Assembly: GCA_900551895.1 (NCBI GenBank)
Contig: URXX01000001.1
Location: 124,001 to 188,000, forward strand
Direction: 5' to 3'
Origin: an uncultured Lachnospiraceae bacterium
GTDB taxonomy: Bacteria > Bacillota > Clostridia > Lachnospirales > Lachnospiraceae
DNA: 64,000 nt
Each line of letters starts with the position of its first letter. Within the stretch, counting starts at the first letter, position 1. Of this stretch, positions 17,083 to 26,670 are shown one piece after another. Position numbers and translations under genes: made by a program. A model generated the notes under the pieces. The model did not search any database, had not been told where the DNA came from, and saw only the letters and a list, made by a program, of their open reading frames with translations.

Positions 17083-18771
17083 ATGTCAACAAAAGCTTAT
17101 TATCCACTTAGCGAAATCGGTGCAGGAAAAACAGGGTTTTCTAAAACTCGTTCTATCATCGAAGCAGCATTTTATGGAAACAACGTAGTAAAAGTCAGCA
17201 CATTAAGAGAGGCATATGAATTAGCCAAAAATTCACCGGGAACTATCGTGACAGATATGCCTGTATATAGAGGAGAAGAATTTGGTCTTGATAAAGATGC
17301 AAAAGTTCTTTTATTTAACGATGGAGCAGTAACAGGACGTTATGCAGCAGCACGCCGTATCAAAGGAGAACCGGGTGTTGACGCAGCAAAACTTGACAAA
17401 GTAACAATGGACGCTGTTTATGAATCACGCTGGAAAACAATGTACCACGCAGAAGTTTATGTTGGTCTTGATCCGGAATTCATGGTGAAAGCACATCTTC
17501 TTATTCCTGAAGGAGAAGAAAATATCATGTACAACTGGATGTTAAACTTCCAGTATATGTCTGATGAATATGTAAAAATGTATAAAAATTCAAAAGCAGT
17601 CGGTGACGGAAAAGAACCGGATATTTACATTTTCTCTGATCCGCAGTGGATTCCACAGGAAAGACCTGATGTTGACTACAGTTGCTTAAGCGACCCTCTT
17701 ACATTATGTTATTTTGACACAGCAGAAAACTGTGCTTGTATTCTTGGAATGAGATACTTCGGAGAACATAAAAAAGGAACACTTACTATGGCGTGGGCAA
17801 TCGCTAACAGAAACGGATATGCTTCATGTCACGGTGGACAGAAAGAATATACATTACCGGACGGATCTAAATATGTAGCATCTGTATTCGGTTTATCAGG
17901 ATCAGGTAAATCAACATTAACTCATGCTAAACATAACGGAAAATATCCAATTACAGTTCTTCACGATGATGCATTTATCATTAACACAGATACTTGTGCA
18001 TCTGTAGCGTTAGAACCTACATATTTTGATAAAACAGCAGATTATCCAACAGGATGCCCTGATAACCAGTACTTATTATCAGCACAGAACTGTTCTGCAA
18101 CATTAGATGAGGACGGAAAAGTTCAGTTAGTAACAGAAGATATTAGAAACGGTAACGGACGTGCGTTAAAATCTAAATTATGGTCACCAAACCGTGTAGA
18201 TAAGATTGACGCTCCTGTAAATGCTATCTTCTGGATTATGAAAGACCCTACAATTCCACCGGTAGTAAAATTAAAAGGTGCTGCTTTAGCATCAGTTATG
18301 GGTGCAACACTTGCAACAAAAACATCTACAGCAGAACGTGTTGCAGCAGGAACAGACTTAAATGCTCTTCGTATCGTTCCTTATGCAAACCCATTTAGAA
18401 CATACCCATTAGTAAACGACTACGAAAAATTCAAAAAATTAGTTGAAGAAAAGAACGTAGATTGCTACATCATCAACACAGGTGATTTCATGGGCAAAAA
18501 AGTTCAGCCAAAAGATACTTTAGGAATTTTGGAAACAATCGTAGAAGGCAAAGCGGAATTCAAACAGTGGGGTAACTTTGAAGATATCGAAATCATGGAA
18601 TGGGAAGGATTCGTTCCGGACTTAAATGATGAAGATTACAAAGCACAGTTAAAGAACGCTATGCAGAACCGTGTAAGTGCAGTAGAAGGATTTGCTACAA
18701 AGAAAGACGGATATGACAAACTTCCTGATGAAGCATTAGAAGCGCTTCAGAAATTAGTAGAAGAAGTTTAA
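17083..18771 (+). CDS. pckA: Phosphoenolpyruvate carboxykinase (ATP)
   Basis: PckA interconverts oxaloacetate and PEP with ATP/ADP. In fermentative gut bacteria it often runs toward oxaloacetate, fixing CO2 on the way to succinate or for anaplerosis. The 562-residue protein has the ATP-type signature: the kinase loop FGLSGSGKSTL, the metal site VLHDDAFII and ALEPTYFDKT. The start ATG follows AAGGAGG by 8 bases; the frame is open further upstream, but the promoter lies inside that extension. Codons here look more optimised than in neighbours, as expected for a highly expressed gene. It is monocistronic, with a terminator on each side. Confidence 0.95.
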   Translation: MSTKAYYPLSEIGAGKTGFSKTRSIIEAAFYGNNVVKVSTLREAYELAKNSPGTIVTDMPVYRGEEFGLDKDAKVLLFNDGAVTGRYAAARRIKGEPGVDAAKLDKVTMDAVYESRWKTMYHAEVYVGLDPEFMVKAHLLIPEGEENIMYNWMLNFQYMSDEYVKMYKNSKAVGDGKEPDIYIFSDPQWIPQERPDVDYSCLSDPLTLCYFDTAENCACILGMRYFGEHKKGTLTMAWAIANRNGYASCHGGQKEYTLPDGSKYVASVFGLSGSGKSTLTHAKHNGKYPITVLHDDAFIINTDTCASVALEPTYFDKTADYPTGCPDNQYLLSAQNCSATLDEDGKVQLVTEDIRNGNGRALKSKLWSPNRVDKIDAPVNAIFWIMKDPTIPPVVKLKGAALASVMGATLATKTSTAERVAAGTDLNALRIVPYANPFRTYPLVNDYEKFKKLVEEKNVDCYIINTGDFMGKKVQPKDTLGILETIVEGKAEFKQWGNFEDIEIMEWEGFVPDLNDEDYKAQLKNAMQNRVSAVEGFATKKDGYDKLPDEALEALQKLVEEV

Positions 18772-18783
18772 TAAAGATAAATA

Positions 18784-18816
18784 AAAAATAGAATGTGCAA
18801 CGCACATTCTATTTTT
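18784..18816 (+). terminator. Terminator of pckA
   Basis: A GAATGTGC/GCACATTC stem with loop AAC is extended by an A-tract and T-tract (AAAAATA/TATTTTT). Confidence 0.85.
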
Positions 18817-18818
18817 TA

Positions 18819-18827
18819 TGCTATAAT
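18819..18827 (+). promoter_or_regulatory. Extended -10 promoter of the moxR operon
   Basis: TG-C-TATAAT lies 36 bases before the MoxR start. The -35 region falls in the pckA terminator and is poor. Confidence 0.55.
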
Positions 18828-18862
18828 GAAACAAAAAAATATACAAGTAAAGGGGAGTTAAT

Positions 18863-19819
18863 ATGGCAGAATATATGGAAATTGTCCAAAATATTGTGGC
18901 AGAAGTAAAAAAGGCTGTTATCGGAAAAGACGAATCTATCCGAAAGGTTATGGCAGGGATTTTAGCAGGCGGGCATATTTTAATCGAGGATATTCCGGGG
19001 GTAGGTAAGACAACGATAGCGCTTGCATTTGCGAGAAGTATGGGAATGAAATGGAATCGTATACAGTTTACGCCGGACGTACTGCCGGCAGATATTACGG
19101 GATTTTCAATGTACGATAAATATGCGGGAGAATTTCGGTATCAGGAGGGAGCGGTTATGTGTAATCTTCTTTTGGCAGATGAAATTAACAGAACTTCTCC
19201 GAAAACACAATCGGCGCTTCTTGAGGTAATGGAGGAAGGAACGGTAACGATTGATAAAGTAACAAGGGAAGTGCCAAAGCCTTTTGTCGTTATCGCTACG
19301 GAAAATCCGATTGGTTCGGCAGGAACGCAGATGCTTCCGGAGTCGCAGTTGGACCGTTTTTATATTTCCATGACGATAGGGTATCCGGAAATTCACCATG
19401 AAATTGAAATTATTAAAGGAAATCAGGCGGGGAATTTATTAGAATATGTACAGCCTGTTATCAGTGCGGAAATGTTAGTCGCCATTCAGGAAGAAGTGGA
19501 GAATGTTTATATACATGATGTGATTTATGAATATATTGCAGAATTGATTACAATGACAAGAAATCATCCGATGATAGAAGTGGGAATAAGTCCGAGAGGA
19601 ACAATCGCACTTGCAAAAATGACGAAGTCGGCAGCCTATCTGTCAGGACGGGAATATTGTATTCCGAGTGATGTGAAAGAAATGTTTTATAGTGTTGCCA
19701 GACACCGTATTCAGTTAAACTCTAAAGCAAGAATTAATCATGTAAGAGTGGAGGATATTATGGAGGAGATTCTGCGTAAAGTGGAAGAGCCGACACCGAA
19801 ACGAAAAATGGGGAAATAG
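18863..19819 (+). CDS. MoxR-family AAA+ ATPase
   Basis: The 318-residue protein has the MoxR features: Walker A DIPGVGKTT, the PDVLPADITGF segment, Walker B LLADEINRTSPKTQSALLE, sensor 1 ATENPIG and the C-terminal lid. MoxR ATPases act as chaperones, often with DUF58 and VWA proteins. Here the DUF58 gene starts 3 bases after the stop and a transglutaminase-core membrane protein follows, the common three-gene arrangement. The operon's target is unknown, though envelope maturation is plausible. Confidence 0.92.
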   Translation: MAEYMEIVQNIVAEVKKAVIGKDESIRKVMAGILAGGHILIEDIPGVGKTTIALAFARSMGMKWNRIQFTPDVLPADITGFSMYDKYAGEFRYQEGAVMCNLLLADEINRTSPKTQSALLEVMEEGTVTIDKVTREVPKPFVVIATENPIGSAGTQMLPESQLDRFYISMTIGYPEIHHEIEIIKGNQAGNLLEYVQPVISAEMLVAIQEEVENVYIHDVIYEYIAELITMTRNHPMIEVGISPRGTIALAKMTKSAAYLSGREYCIPSDVKEMFYSVARHRIQLNSKARINHVRVEDIMEEILRKVEEPTPKRKMGK

Positions 19820-19822
19820 TGA

Positions 19823-20911
19823 ATGAAGAAATTAATCTATTTTATAGTGATAGGAACGACTGTGTATTTGAATATACTATACGATTGGAAAGAAGGGGCA
19901 TTGGTTATTTCTGCAGAACTGGTATTTCTTTTTTGCTGTCTTTTGGAAAGTTGCTTTGTGCGATTTAAGACGGATGTACGGTTGGCAGTAAAAAGAGAAA
20001 TCGTGGAGCAGGGTGAGGAAATGCCGATTTCCATAGAGATACAGAATAAAAGTATTTTTCCGACAACAGTCAGAGTGAAAGTGTTTTTTGGATTTACAGG
20101 AGAGAAAAAGAAGATAAAGCAAATATGGAAAATATATGTGGGCGGTAAAAGGCAGGAAAAGTTTACGAAAAGTATTGTTGCACAAAAGTGTGGGAAAATG
20201 GAACTGGAGTTAGGAAAAATAACCGTTTCAGACTGGTGGGGAGGTTTTTCCTTTCAAAGGACAATAGGAGAACGGGAGAAAATCTTGGTTATGCCTAAAC
20301 CGTGTCCGATAAACTTGATTGTAAGCCATAAGACAAAATGGTTTCCGATTGAGAGTGAAGAGTATGCCGATGACAGAAGCGGTGACGATAATACGGAAAT
20401 TTATGAAATAAGAGAGTACAGAAATGGTGACCGAATGCAGAAAGTACATTGGAAAGTCAGTGCAAAACAGGACGATTTGTACATTAAAGAATACAGTTAT
20501 CCTTTAGGTGCGGGCGTACTTATTTTATTGGAAGGAACAAAATCGGAGAGAGGAAGAAAGCAAAATATTCCTCAGTTTTTGCAGGGAGTTATTTCATTAT
20601 CTATGGCAATGGTAGATAAAAAATGTCCGCATTATATTGCGTGGCAAAAGAAAGACGAGCAGTTTATTCAGCGAAGGCTGATAAAAGATGAGGAAAGTTT
20701 TTATCAGTTTCTTCCTGAATTTTTACAGATAGAGGCAGATGCTCTTGAAACGGATATGAAAGAACGTTATCGCTGTCGGTATAGAAATGCAGTGTATTCG
20801 ACAGAAATTGCCTTTACGAATACATTGGAGTTACGGATAAATCAGCAGGAAACATTGCCAATCAATCAAGGGATAGAACAATTTTTTGAAACAACGGAAA
20901 TCATTGTTTAA
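19823..20911 (+). CDS. DUF58 domain membrane protein
   Basis: The 362-residue protein has two hydrophobic N-terminal segments, a beta-rich middle, and the DUF58 core at about 170-235 (EIYEIREYRNGDRMQKVHWK, then LYIKEYSYP). DUF58 proteins pair with MoxR ATPases and resemble VWA adaptors. It lies 3 bases after the MoxR stop and 12 before the transglutaminase gene, so all three are co-transcribed. Confidence 0.88.
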   Translation: MKKLIYFIVIGTTVYLNILYDWKEGALVISAELVFLFCCLLESCFVRFKTDVRLAVKREIVEQGEEMPISIEIQNKSIFPTTVRVKVFFGFTGEKKKIKQIWKIYVGGKRQEKFTKSIVAQKCGKMELELGKITVSDWWGGFSFQRTIGEREKILVMPKPCPINLIVSHKTKWFPIESEEYADDRSGDDNTEIYEIREYRNGDRMQKVHWKVSAKQDDLYIKEYSYPLGAGVLILLEGTKSERGRKQNIPQFLQGVISLSMAMVDKKCPHYIAWQKKDEQFIQRRLIKDEESFYQFLPEFLQIEADALETDMKERYRCRYRNAVYSTEIAFTNTLELRINQQETLPINQGIEQFFETTEIIV

Positions 20912-20923
20912 TAGGGGAGAAGA

Positions 20924-23038
20924 ATGAAAAAGAGAAATACTTGGGAAGCATTTATACAGATGATTTATATAGTCGTTGCACAGTTAGGCATTTTGTTTTC
21001 TGTTACGGAAACATTTGGCATAACATATAATAAAATGCCGCTATATGTATGTATAATAGTTTTGGCAGTCGTTCTGTATATATTATCGAAAAGAAAACGT
21101 TATGGGGGAATATTTCTTACGGGAGGAATAATTTTAGCGGAAATAGTTCTCATTCTATGGAAACGGAATAGTCTTTTTAAAGAAATAAAACGTCTTGGAA
21201 AGACTATCTCGACACATATGGAAGCTTATGTGCATAATGGGGATATTGTTAATCTGTATGAAAGTCAGAAATTTACAATAGGATTGTTGTGTCTACTGAT
21301 TTTGACAGCGGGCATCGTTACTTTTGTCATCGTCAGAACAAAGAGGGCGTTTGGAATAATGGCTCTTCTTCTTATTATTTTTTCCGTACCGTTTATGGCA
21401 GGGGAAGAGCCGGACGCAAAGACGCTTGTCTGTGTCGGTGTTCTCTTAGTGACGGCAGGATTTTCAAGGCGAAAAGGCATTGAAGAAAAAGACAGAGGGA
21501 CAGTCAGACGTTTAGGCGTTTTAATCGGAATTTTTTCCGTTATTATCGGCGGAATGTTGTTCCAGCCGACCATTCAAAAGGGCGTAAACTATACAAAAAG
21601 ATATAAGACAAGCCTTATAGATTTTTGGGAAAATAAAAAGACAGAGTTTTTCGCAGGAGATACAGGAGTGGGAGGAGCAAACGGGGGAGAACTGGGAAGA
21701 GTTGACAGACTAGAGCAGGATGATAAAGTACACTTAAGAGTAACAGTGGGGGAAAAACCGAAAGACAGAATGTATCTGATTGGATTTATCGGGGAAACGT
21801 ATACGGGGCATGAATGGGAAGAAATAAGCGGATATGAAGATACAGGAATGTTTTATAGTATGATGTCAAAGGATAAGGAATACGGTTCACTTTCAGATAC
21901 AATAGAGATTGAGTATATCGATGCAAATAAGGAATATGATTATCAGCCTTACGGAAGTTCGCTCTATGGGGGAGGCAGACGGACAATAACGGATAAACAG
22001 ATATTGAAATATTATCCGTATGATATAGTGGAGAAGTTTCCGAATACAAATGAAGTGACAGAATTAGAAGAGATATACGGAAGCAGTTTTGTCGATCGAT
22101 ATAAAACGGTGAGTCGGGAAGTAATGAATAATTTTTCCGGCGAGGTGGAAAAATCCATATCGGGAACGGATATAGAAACAATTACGGAGGAAATTTCAGA
22201 ATTGTTTAGAAGGCAGACAGAGTATTCTTTGCATCCGGGGAAAACACCGGAGGACAGAGATTTTGCGGAATATTTCTTTTTTGAAAACAGAAAAGGATAC
22301 TGTACGCATTATGCAACAGTTGCCACACTGTTTTTCCGCATGAAAGGAATCCCTGCCAGATATGTTGCGGGATATATGATTGAGTCGGGAGAGTTTGAAA
22401 AACAGAAAGACGGGAAATATACTGCAGTCGTTACCGGAAGAAATGCACACGCATGGACGGAAGCATATCATTGGGGCGGAGGCTGGCTTCCGGTGGAAAC
22501 AACGCCGGGGTATGCAAAAGTGGAAAAACCAATGGGGGAAGATGAGGGCAACAAAGAGTGGGACGGCGCTACATCTGAAATGGAGGAATTGCCGCAGCAG
22601 GAAAAGCCTTCCACACCACAACAGGAGGAGAAAAAGGAAGAAAAGAAAAAAGAGAATGAAGATAAAGATCAGTTTCCGCTTCCGCTTGCAGCAGGTGTTC
22701 TGACCGGAGTTACGGTTACAGGGGGAATTGTGGCTGCATACCTGCTGAGGAAGAAAAAGAAAACGCAAAAAGAAAAGACAGGGTATAATGAAGAGATTCA
22801 GGAACTGTTTCATCAGATTTACCGTAAACTTGTACGAAAGAAAAAGATTAGCGGAAATGAGGAATTAAATCAGGAATTTGTGGAGAAGATATGCAGTGCA
22901 TATCCGAACGTTTCAAGAGAAATAGGGGAGGAAATGCTGGATATTGTATACAGAGCAAATTACGGAAAAGAGCAGTTAAAAAAGGATGATTATTTACTCT
23001 TAAAAAGGATATTTTTAGCACTTGAAAAAGAGAAATAG
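20924..23038 (+). CDS. Membrane-bound transglutaminase-like protein (TgpA type)
   Basis: The 704-residue protein has about six N-terminal membrane segments (residues 1-215), a large outer domain, a transglutaminase core and a single late membrane segment (about 585-607) before a charged cytoplasmic tail. The core shows the catalytic Cys in GYCTHYATVA (codon at 22301) and His in GRNAHAWTEAY; the third residue, usually Asp, is Glu in WLPVETTPGY. A Glu/Lys/Gln-rich linker follows. It probably acts on proteins or peptides outside the membrane, with MoxR and DUF58 as partners; the substrate is unknown. Confidence 0.88.
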   Translation: MKKRNTWEAFIQMIYIVVAQLGILFSVTETFGITYNKMPLYVCIIVLAVVLYILSKRKRYGGIFLTGGIILAEIVLILWKRNSLFKEIKRLGKTISTHMEAYVHNGDIVNLYESQKFTIGLLCLLILTAGIVTFVIVRTKRAFGIMALLLIIFSVPFMAGEEPDAKTLVCVGVLLVTAGFSRRKGIEEKDRGTVRRLGVLIGIFSVIIGGMLFQPTIQKGVNYTKRYKTSLIDFWENKKTEFFAGDTGVGGANGGELGRVDRLEQDDKVHLRVTVGEKPKDRMYLIGFIGETYTGHEWEEISGYEDTGMFYSMMSKDKEYGSLSDTIEIEYIDANKEYDYQPYGSSLYGGGRRTITDKQILKYYPYDIVEKFPNTNEVTELEEIYGSSFVDRYKTVSREVMNNFSGEVEKSISGTDIETITEEISELFRRQTEYSLHPGKTPEDRDFAEYFFFENRKGYCTHYATVATLFFRMKGIPARYVAGYMIESGEFEKQKDGKYTAVVTGRNAHAWTEAYHWGGGWLPVETTPGYAKVEKPMGEDEGNKEWDGATSEMEELPQQEKPSTPQQEEKKEEKKKENEDKDQFPLPLAAGVLTGVTVTGGIVAAYLLRKKKKTQKEKTGYNEEIQELFHQIYRKLVRKKKISGNEELNQEFVEKICSAYPNVSREIGEEMLDIVYRANYGKEQLKKDDYLLLKRIFLALEKEK

Positions 23039-23050
23039 ATGATTTATAAT
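23022..23050 (+). promoter_or_regulatory. Promoter of the 6S RNA gene
   Basis: TTGAAA, a 17-base spacer and TATAAT overlap the last codons of the transglutaminase gene. Transcription would begin near 23057, at the 5' end of the predicted 6S RNA. Confidence 0.7.
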
Positions 23051-23056
23051 GTACTT

Positions 23057-23240
23057 ACAGACCTGAAATGTTCGATAACTTCTGTTATTTTGAACCTACA
23101 ATACTTTAAACGGGATTCCTATATCTCTGTAATATGTCAAGCCTCCATTCTTGCAGTGGAAGACAGAAAAGCAGATGCGGTCGCCCACCTAGCAGACTGC
23201 TAGGAGTCAAAATACAGAAAACGGCATTTTGGGGAAAACA
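23057..23240 (+). ncRNA. ssrS: Probable 6S RNA
   Basis: The 302-base gap before spoIID holds a candidate 6S RNA of about 180 nt. The 5' end contains CCTGAAATGTTCG (like the CTGAGATGTTCG of E. coli 6S) and the 3' end CGGCATTTTGGGG; CCTGAAATG (23062-23070) and CATTTTGGG (23225-23233) pair to close the molecule. Between them are GAACCTACAAT and GTCGCCCACC, which I associate with clostridial 6S RNAs, and a small hairpin CCTAGCAG/CTGCTAGG. A promoter precedes it and a terminator follows. 6S RNA binds the vegetative RNA polymerase holoenzyme as a promoter mimic. Confidence 0.72.
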
Positions 23241-23250
23241 AAAGAGAAAG

Positions 23251-23280
23251 GCAGTCACAGTGATGTGGCTGCTTATTTTT
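23251..23280 (+). terminator. Terminator after the 6S RNA
   Basis: GCAGTCACA and TGTGGCTGC pair around a 4-base loop, followed by TTATTTTT. Confidence 0.75.
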
Positions 23281-23340
23281 GTATAGGAATGAAGAGGCGA
23301 TCCGCAACATACATATAGAAAAAAGGACAAGAGGTGCAAA

Positions 23341-24648
23341 GTGAAAAAGTGGTGTAAAGGTGTCGGTGTATTGTATGGCTGCGGAATTTTTTTATGTGTA
23401 TGTTTAAGTGTAGGATTGCTAAGCCTCCTTGTAGATAAAGAAATAGTGGAGAGAAAGAAACCTTATCCGATAAAAAAAGTGCAGGAAGAACAAAGTGACG
23501 GAGAAAAAATGATCCGAGTAGTGTTGAAAACAAACGGATTTAAGGAAGCAGAGCATAAAGGAGTCATTCTAAAAGCAAAATCGGGAATGCGTTTGCAATT
23601 TGACGGAAAGGAAATAGAATGCAAACCGAATGAGGAAATAAAAATTTTGCCCGATGATAAAATGTTTCAAAAAGGGACGGTACATATATTTCCAAAAGAA
23701 AAGGGGGATAAAATAACGGTTGTTTCGTTAAAGAGAGGGTATGGAACTCCTTCTTACAGAGGAAAACTGGAGTTATATTCTTCAGAAAAAGGTATTGCTA
23801 TTGTAAACGAGTTGCCGCTGGAGGAATATTTGTATGCGGTTGTGCCAAGTGAAATGCCGGCATCCTATTCGATAGAAGCGTTAAAAACACAGGCGGTTTG
23901 TGCGAGAAGTTACGCGGAAAAGCAGACAAGAGGATTTGGTTATCCCCAATATAAAGCGAACGTAGATGACAGTACGGAGTATCAGGTGTATGGAAATTCT
24001 AGGGAACAGAAAAGCACGATACAGGCGGTAAATGAAACAAAAGGAGAAAAGGTCTGGTATAACGGAGAAGTTGCGACAACATATTATTTTTCCACATCAT
24101 GCGGAAAGACGACAACTTCGGAGGCGTGGGGCAGTCAGAGAACGAAAAAGAATGAATACTTATGTTCGGTAGATGTGGCGGAAAACGGAAATGCTTATGA
24201 AAAAAATCTGCCGTGGTATCGGTGGTCGGCGAAAATACCGGAAAAAGTGTTGGAAAATCTGATTGAGAAAAATACGAAAACCGATATAGGGAATTTATGT
24301 AATGTCACAGTGGCAAAAAGAGGGGCGGGAAATGTTGCTCTTCAACTTGTTGCCATAGGGGATAAAAAGAAAGTTACGGTGGACACGGAAAATAAAATCC
24401 GAAGAGCGTTGGGCGGCGAAGGATATTTTCTTGAGAGGCAGGACGGAAAAAAGGTAAAAAGTATGGAACTTTTACCGAGCGCTTTTTTTGAGATAAAGAA
24501 AAACGGAAAAGAATACATTCTGACCGGAGGCGGATACGGACACGGAATAGGAATGAGCCAAACGGGAGCGAATGAAATGGCAAAACGAGGGAAAAACTAT
24601 AAAGAAATTTTAAATATATTTTATAAGGGAATAGAAGTAAAAAAATAG
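23341..24648 (+). CDS. spoIID: SpoIID/LytB-domain protein, stage II sporulation protein D-like
   Basis: The 435-residue protein has an N-terminal membrane anchor (about 12-30), a beta-rich region, and the SpoIID domain: LPLEEYLYAVVPSEMPASY, ALKTQAVCARSYA, ATTYYFSTSCGKT and the final GGYGHGIGMSQTGANEMAKRG. SpoIID is a peptidoglycan lytic transglycosylase needed for engulfment during sporulation. The GTG start at 23341 is preceded by AAGAGG. No spoIIIA or spoIIQ gene lies nearby, so a SpoIID/LytB paralogue with another wall role is possible. A terminator follows. Confidence 0.85.
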   Translation: MKKWCKGVGVLYGCGIFLCVCLSVGLLSLLVDKEIVERKKPYPIKKVQEEQSDGEKMIRVVLKTNGFKEAEHKGVILKAKSGMRLQFDGKEIECKPNEEIKILPDDKMFQKGTVHIFPKEKGDKITVVSLKRGYGTPSYRGKLELYSSEKGIAIVNELPLEEYLYAVVPSEMPASYSIEALKTQAVCARSYAEKQTRGFGYPQYKANVDDSTEYQVYGNSREQKSTIQAVNETKGEKVWYNGEVATTYYFSTSCGKTTTSEAWGSQRTKKNEYLCSVDVAENGNAYEKNLPWYRWSAKIPEKVLENLIEKNTKTDIGNLCNVTVAKRGAGNVALQLVAIGDKKKVTVDTENKIRRALGGEGYFLERQDGKKVKSMELLPSAFFEIKKNGKEYILTGGGYGHGIGMSQTGANEMAKRGKNYKEILNIFYKGIEVKK

Positions 24649-24702
24649 ATTTTCGCGGAAACTTGAAGAAAAAATAAAATCATGTTATCATTTCATAATA
24701 GC

Positions 24703-24736
24703 CAAAGCCAACATAAGCCGTGTTGGCTTTGATTTT
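24703..24736 (+). terminator. Terminator after the SpoIID-like gene
   Basis: CAAAGCCAACA and TGTTGGCTTTG form an 11-bp perfect stem with a 7-base loop, followed by ATTTTC. Confidence 0.75.
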
Positions 24737-24760
24737 CATAGAAGAGAGTGAGGAATAGAC

Positions 24761-25573
24761 GTGAAAAAATGGTTGAAAAAAATAAATCAGTTGTTGGCGG
24801 CAGATGCGAATGACCATACAGGCGCATATGCTGCGATGTCGGCGTTCTTTTTCGTGCTTTCCTTAATTCCGATTATTTTATTACTTTTAACTCTTGTACA
24901 GTATACTTCGGTGACAAAAGTAGACGTGATGTCGGCGGTTGCGCAGGTTGTTCCGGATTCCATTACGCCTACAATTTTGGCGATTGTAAATCAGGTATAT
25001 AATCAGTCGGCAGCAGTTATTCCGATTACAATTCTCGTGGCGCTGTGGTCTGCGGGAAGAGGAGTTTTGGCAGTGACTTCGGGACTGAACTGGATTTATG
25101 ACAGCCGTGAAACACGAAACTATTTTTATTTGCGTATACGGGCGACTTTTTATACGGTTTTATTTATCATTGTTATCGTACTGACTCTTGTTGTACTCGG
25201 ATTTGGTAACAGCATCAGTTTGTTTGTGGAGGAGCATATTCCGTTGGCGTCACACGTCACAAAATTTATGATTGAAATCAGAACGGTGGCGGCATTTTTT
25301 GCTTTACTGCTTTTTTCGCTTTGTATTTATAAATTTCTGCCAAACAGAAGAGATAAACTTTTAGCACAACTTCCGGGAGCATTATTTACATCGGTTGGGT
25401 GGCTCTTGACGTCATTTTTTGTATCGAAATATATGGAGATTTTCAAAGGATTTGAAGATATGTACGGAAGTCTGACAACAATTGTTTTGATTATGCTGTG
25501 GCTTTATTTTTCGATGTATATTATGTTGCTTGGCGGAAAAGTAAATGTATATTTTCAGGGGAAGGAAAGTTAA
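24761..25573 (+). CDS. YihY/BrkB-family membrane protein
   Basis: The 270-residue protein has six hydrophobic segments and family motifs: AYAAMSAFFFVLSLIPIILLL, the ALWSAGRGVLAVTSGLNWIYD segment and the C-terminal MYGSLTTIVLIMLWLYFSMYIMLLGG. The family was once called ribonuclease BN in error; the real function is unknown. It stands alone between a terminator and the next gene. Confidence 0.87.
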   Translation: MKKWLKKINQLLAADANDHTGAYAAMSAFFFVLSLIPIILLLLTLVQYTSVTKVDVMSAVAQVVPDSITPTILAIVNQVYNQSAAVIPITILVALWSAGRGVLAVTSGLNWIYDSRETRNYFYLRIRATFYTVLFIIVIVLTLVVLGFGNSISLFVEEHIPLASHVTKFMIEIRTVAAFFALLLFSLCIYKFLPNRRDKLLAQLPGALFTSVGWLLTSFFVSKYMEIFKGFEDMYGSLTTIVLIMLWLYFSMYIMLLGGKVNVYFQGKES

Positions 25574-25656
25574 AAAAATCTTAAAAAATACAGCAAAGAA
25601 TCATAACTTTTCCATAGTATACTTTAAATCAACAAAATGAAACGGGAGGAATTGAT

Positions 25657-26181
25657 ATGAAAAAACAAAAGAAAGGATTTTTAACATTCGTCTGTTCTTT
25701 AATACCCGGAGCAGGAGAGTTATATATGGGATTTGAGAAACAGGGAATGAGCATTTTAATTACATTTTGGGGGATTGTCGCTATAGCGTCTTTCATCGGA
25801 TTGGAGTTTATTTTATGGGCTTTGCCGGTGATATGGTTCTATAGTTTTTTCCACACACATAACTTGAAGAATTTAAGTGAAGAAGAATTTATGTTGGAGA
25901 AAGACAGATACTTAATTAATTTCGAATATTTAATTGAAAACAAAGAAGAGTTATTACAGAAATATCGCACGGTAATTGCGGGAGCATTGATTTTAATCGG
26001 TGTGGCAGTGCTTGGAAAGGCGTTAATCTCAGTTCTTTGGAATATTATTCCGATGTATCTGTATGATATTTTCAGTTCCGCAATCCATTTGATTGGCGGC
26101 GGAGTTATCGGTATCAGTATCATTATTTTAGGAGTATACTTCCTTCGCAAACGTGACGAAGCGGAAGAACAAGAAGAATAG
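25657..26181 (+). CDS. Small membrane protein, TM2-like
   Basis: The 174-residue protein starts with GFLTFVCSLIPGAGELYMGF, which resembles the GxGxxxxG-type opening of TM2-domain proteins. About four hydrophobic segments flank a charged middle (about 70-105), and the tail is acidic (DEAEEQEE). A strong AACGGGAGGAA ribosome site precedes it. Function is unknown. The Nudix gene follows after 9 bases, so the two are probably co-transcribed. Confidence 0.65.
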   Translation: MKKQKKGFLTFVCSLIPGAGELYMGFEKQGMSILITFWGIVAIASFIGLEFILWALPVIWFYSFFHTHNLKNLSEEEFMLEKDRYLINFEYLIENKEELLQKYRTVIAGALILIGVAVLGKALISVLWNIIPMYLYDIFSSAIHLIGGGVIGISIIILGVYFLRKRDEAEEQEE

Positions 26182-26190
26182 GTAAAGCAT

Positions 26191-26670
26191 ATGGAATTGA
26201 CAACACTTTGTTATATTGAAAAAGAGGACAGTTATCTGATGCTGCATCGCGTCAGCAAGAAAAATGATGTAAATAAAGATAAATGGATTGGAGTGGGCGG
26301 ACATTTTGAAGCGGGGGAAAGTCCGGAGGACTGCCTACTGCGAGAAGTAAAAGAAGAAACAGGACTGACACTTACGTCTTATCGCTTCAGGGGAATTTTA
26401 ACATTCCTGTTCAATGAAAATGAAGCCGAATATATTTGTCTTTATACTGCAGACGGTTTTGAAGGAGAAATGAAACCGTGTGATGAGGGAACGCTTGAGT
26501 GGGTGCAGAAGAGCAAAATCTCAGAATTGAATTTGTGGGAGGGGGATAAACTTTTCTTTGAATTACTGGAGAAAAATGAACCGTTTTTTTCGATGAAACT
26601 GACATATCAGGGAGATACGCTTGTTGATTGTGAGTTGAACGGGGATAAGATATTGACGAAAAGAGAATAA
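26191..26670 (+). CDS. Nudix hydrolase (8-oxo-dGTP diphosphatase-like)
   Basis: The 159-residue protein has a complete Nudix box, from GHFEAGESPEDCLLREVKEE to the following TGL, with the REVKEE metal site. The opening LCYIEKEDSYLMLHRV and the strand WIGVGGHFE match MutT-like enzymes that cleave oxidised or other nucleoside triphosphates. The real substrate cannot be told from sequence. A large inverted repeat starts at its stop codon. Confidence 0.88.
   Translation: MELTTLCYIEKEDSYLMLHRVSKKNDVNKDKWIGVGGHFEAGESPEDCLLREVKEETGLTLTSYRFRGILTFLFNENEAEYICLYTADGFEGEMKPCDEGTLEWVQKSKISELNLWEGDKLFFELLEKNEPFFSMKLTYQGDTLVDCELNGDKILTKRE

Noticed and set aside
22196..22813. A 205-codon minus-strand frame within the transglutaminase gene
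   Set aside because: Phe/Leu/Cys-rich translation typical of an antisense shadow, and the plus strand encodes a well-formed catalytic domain.
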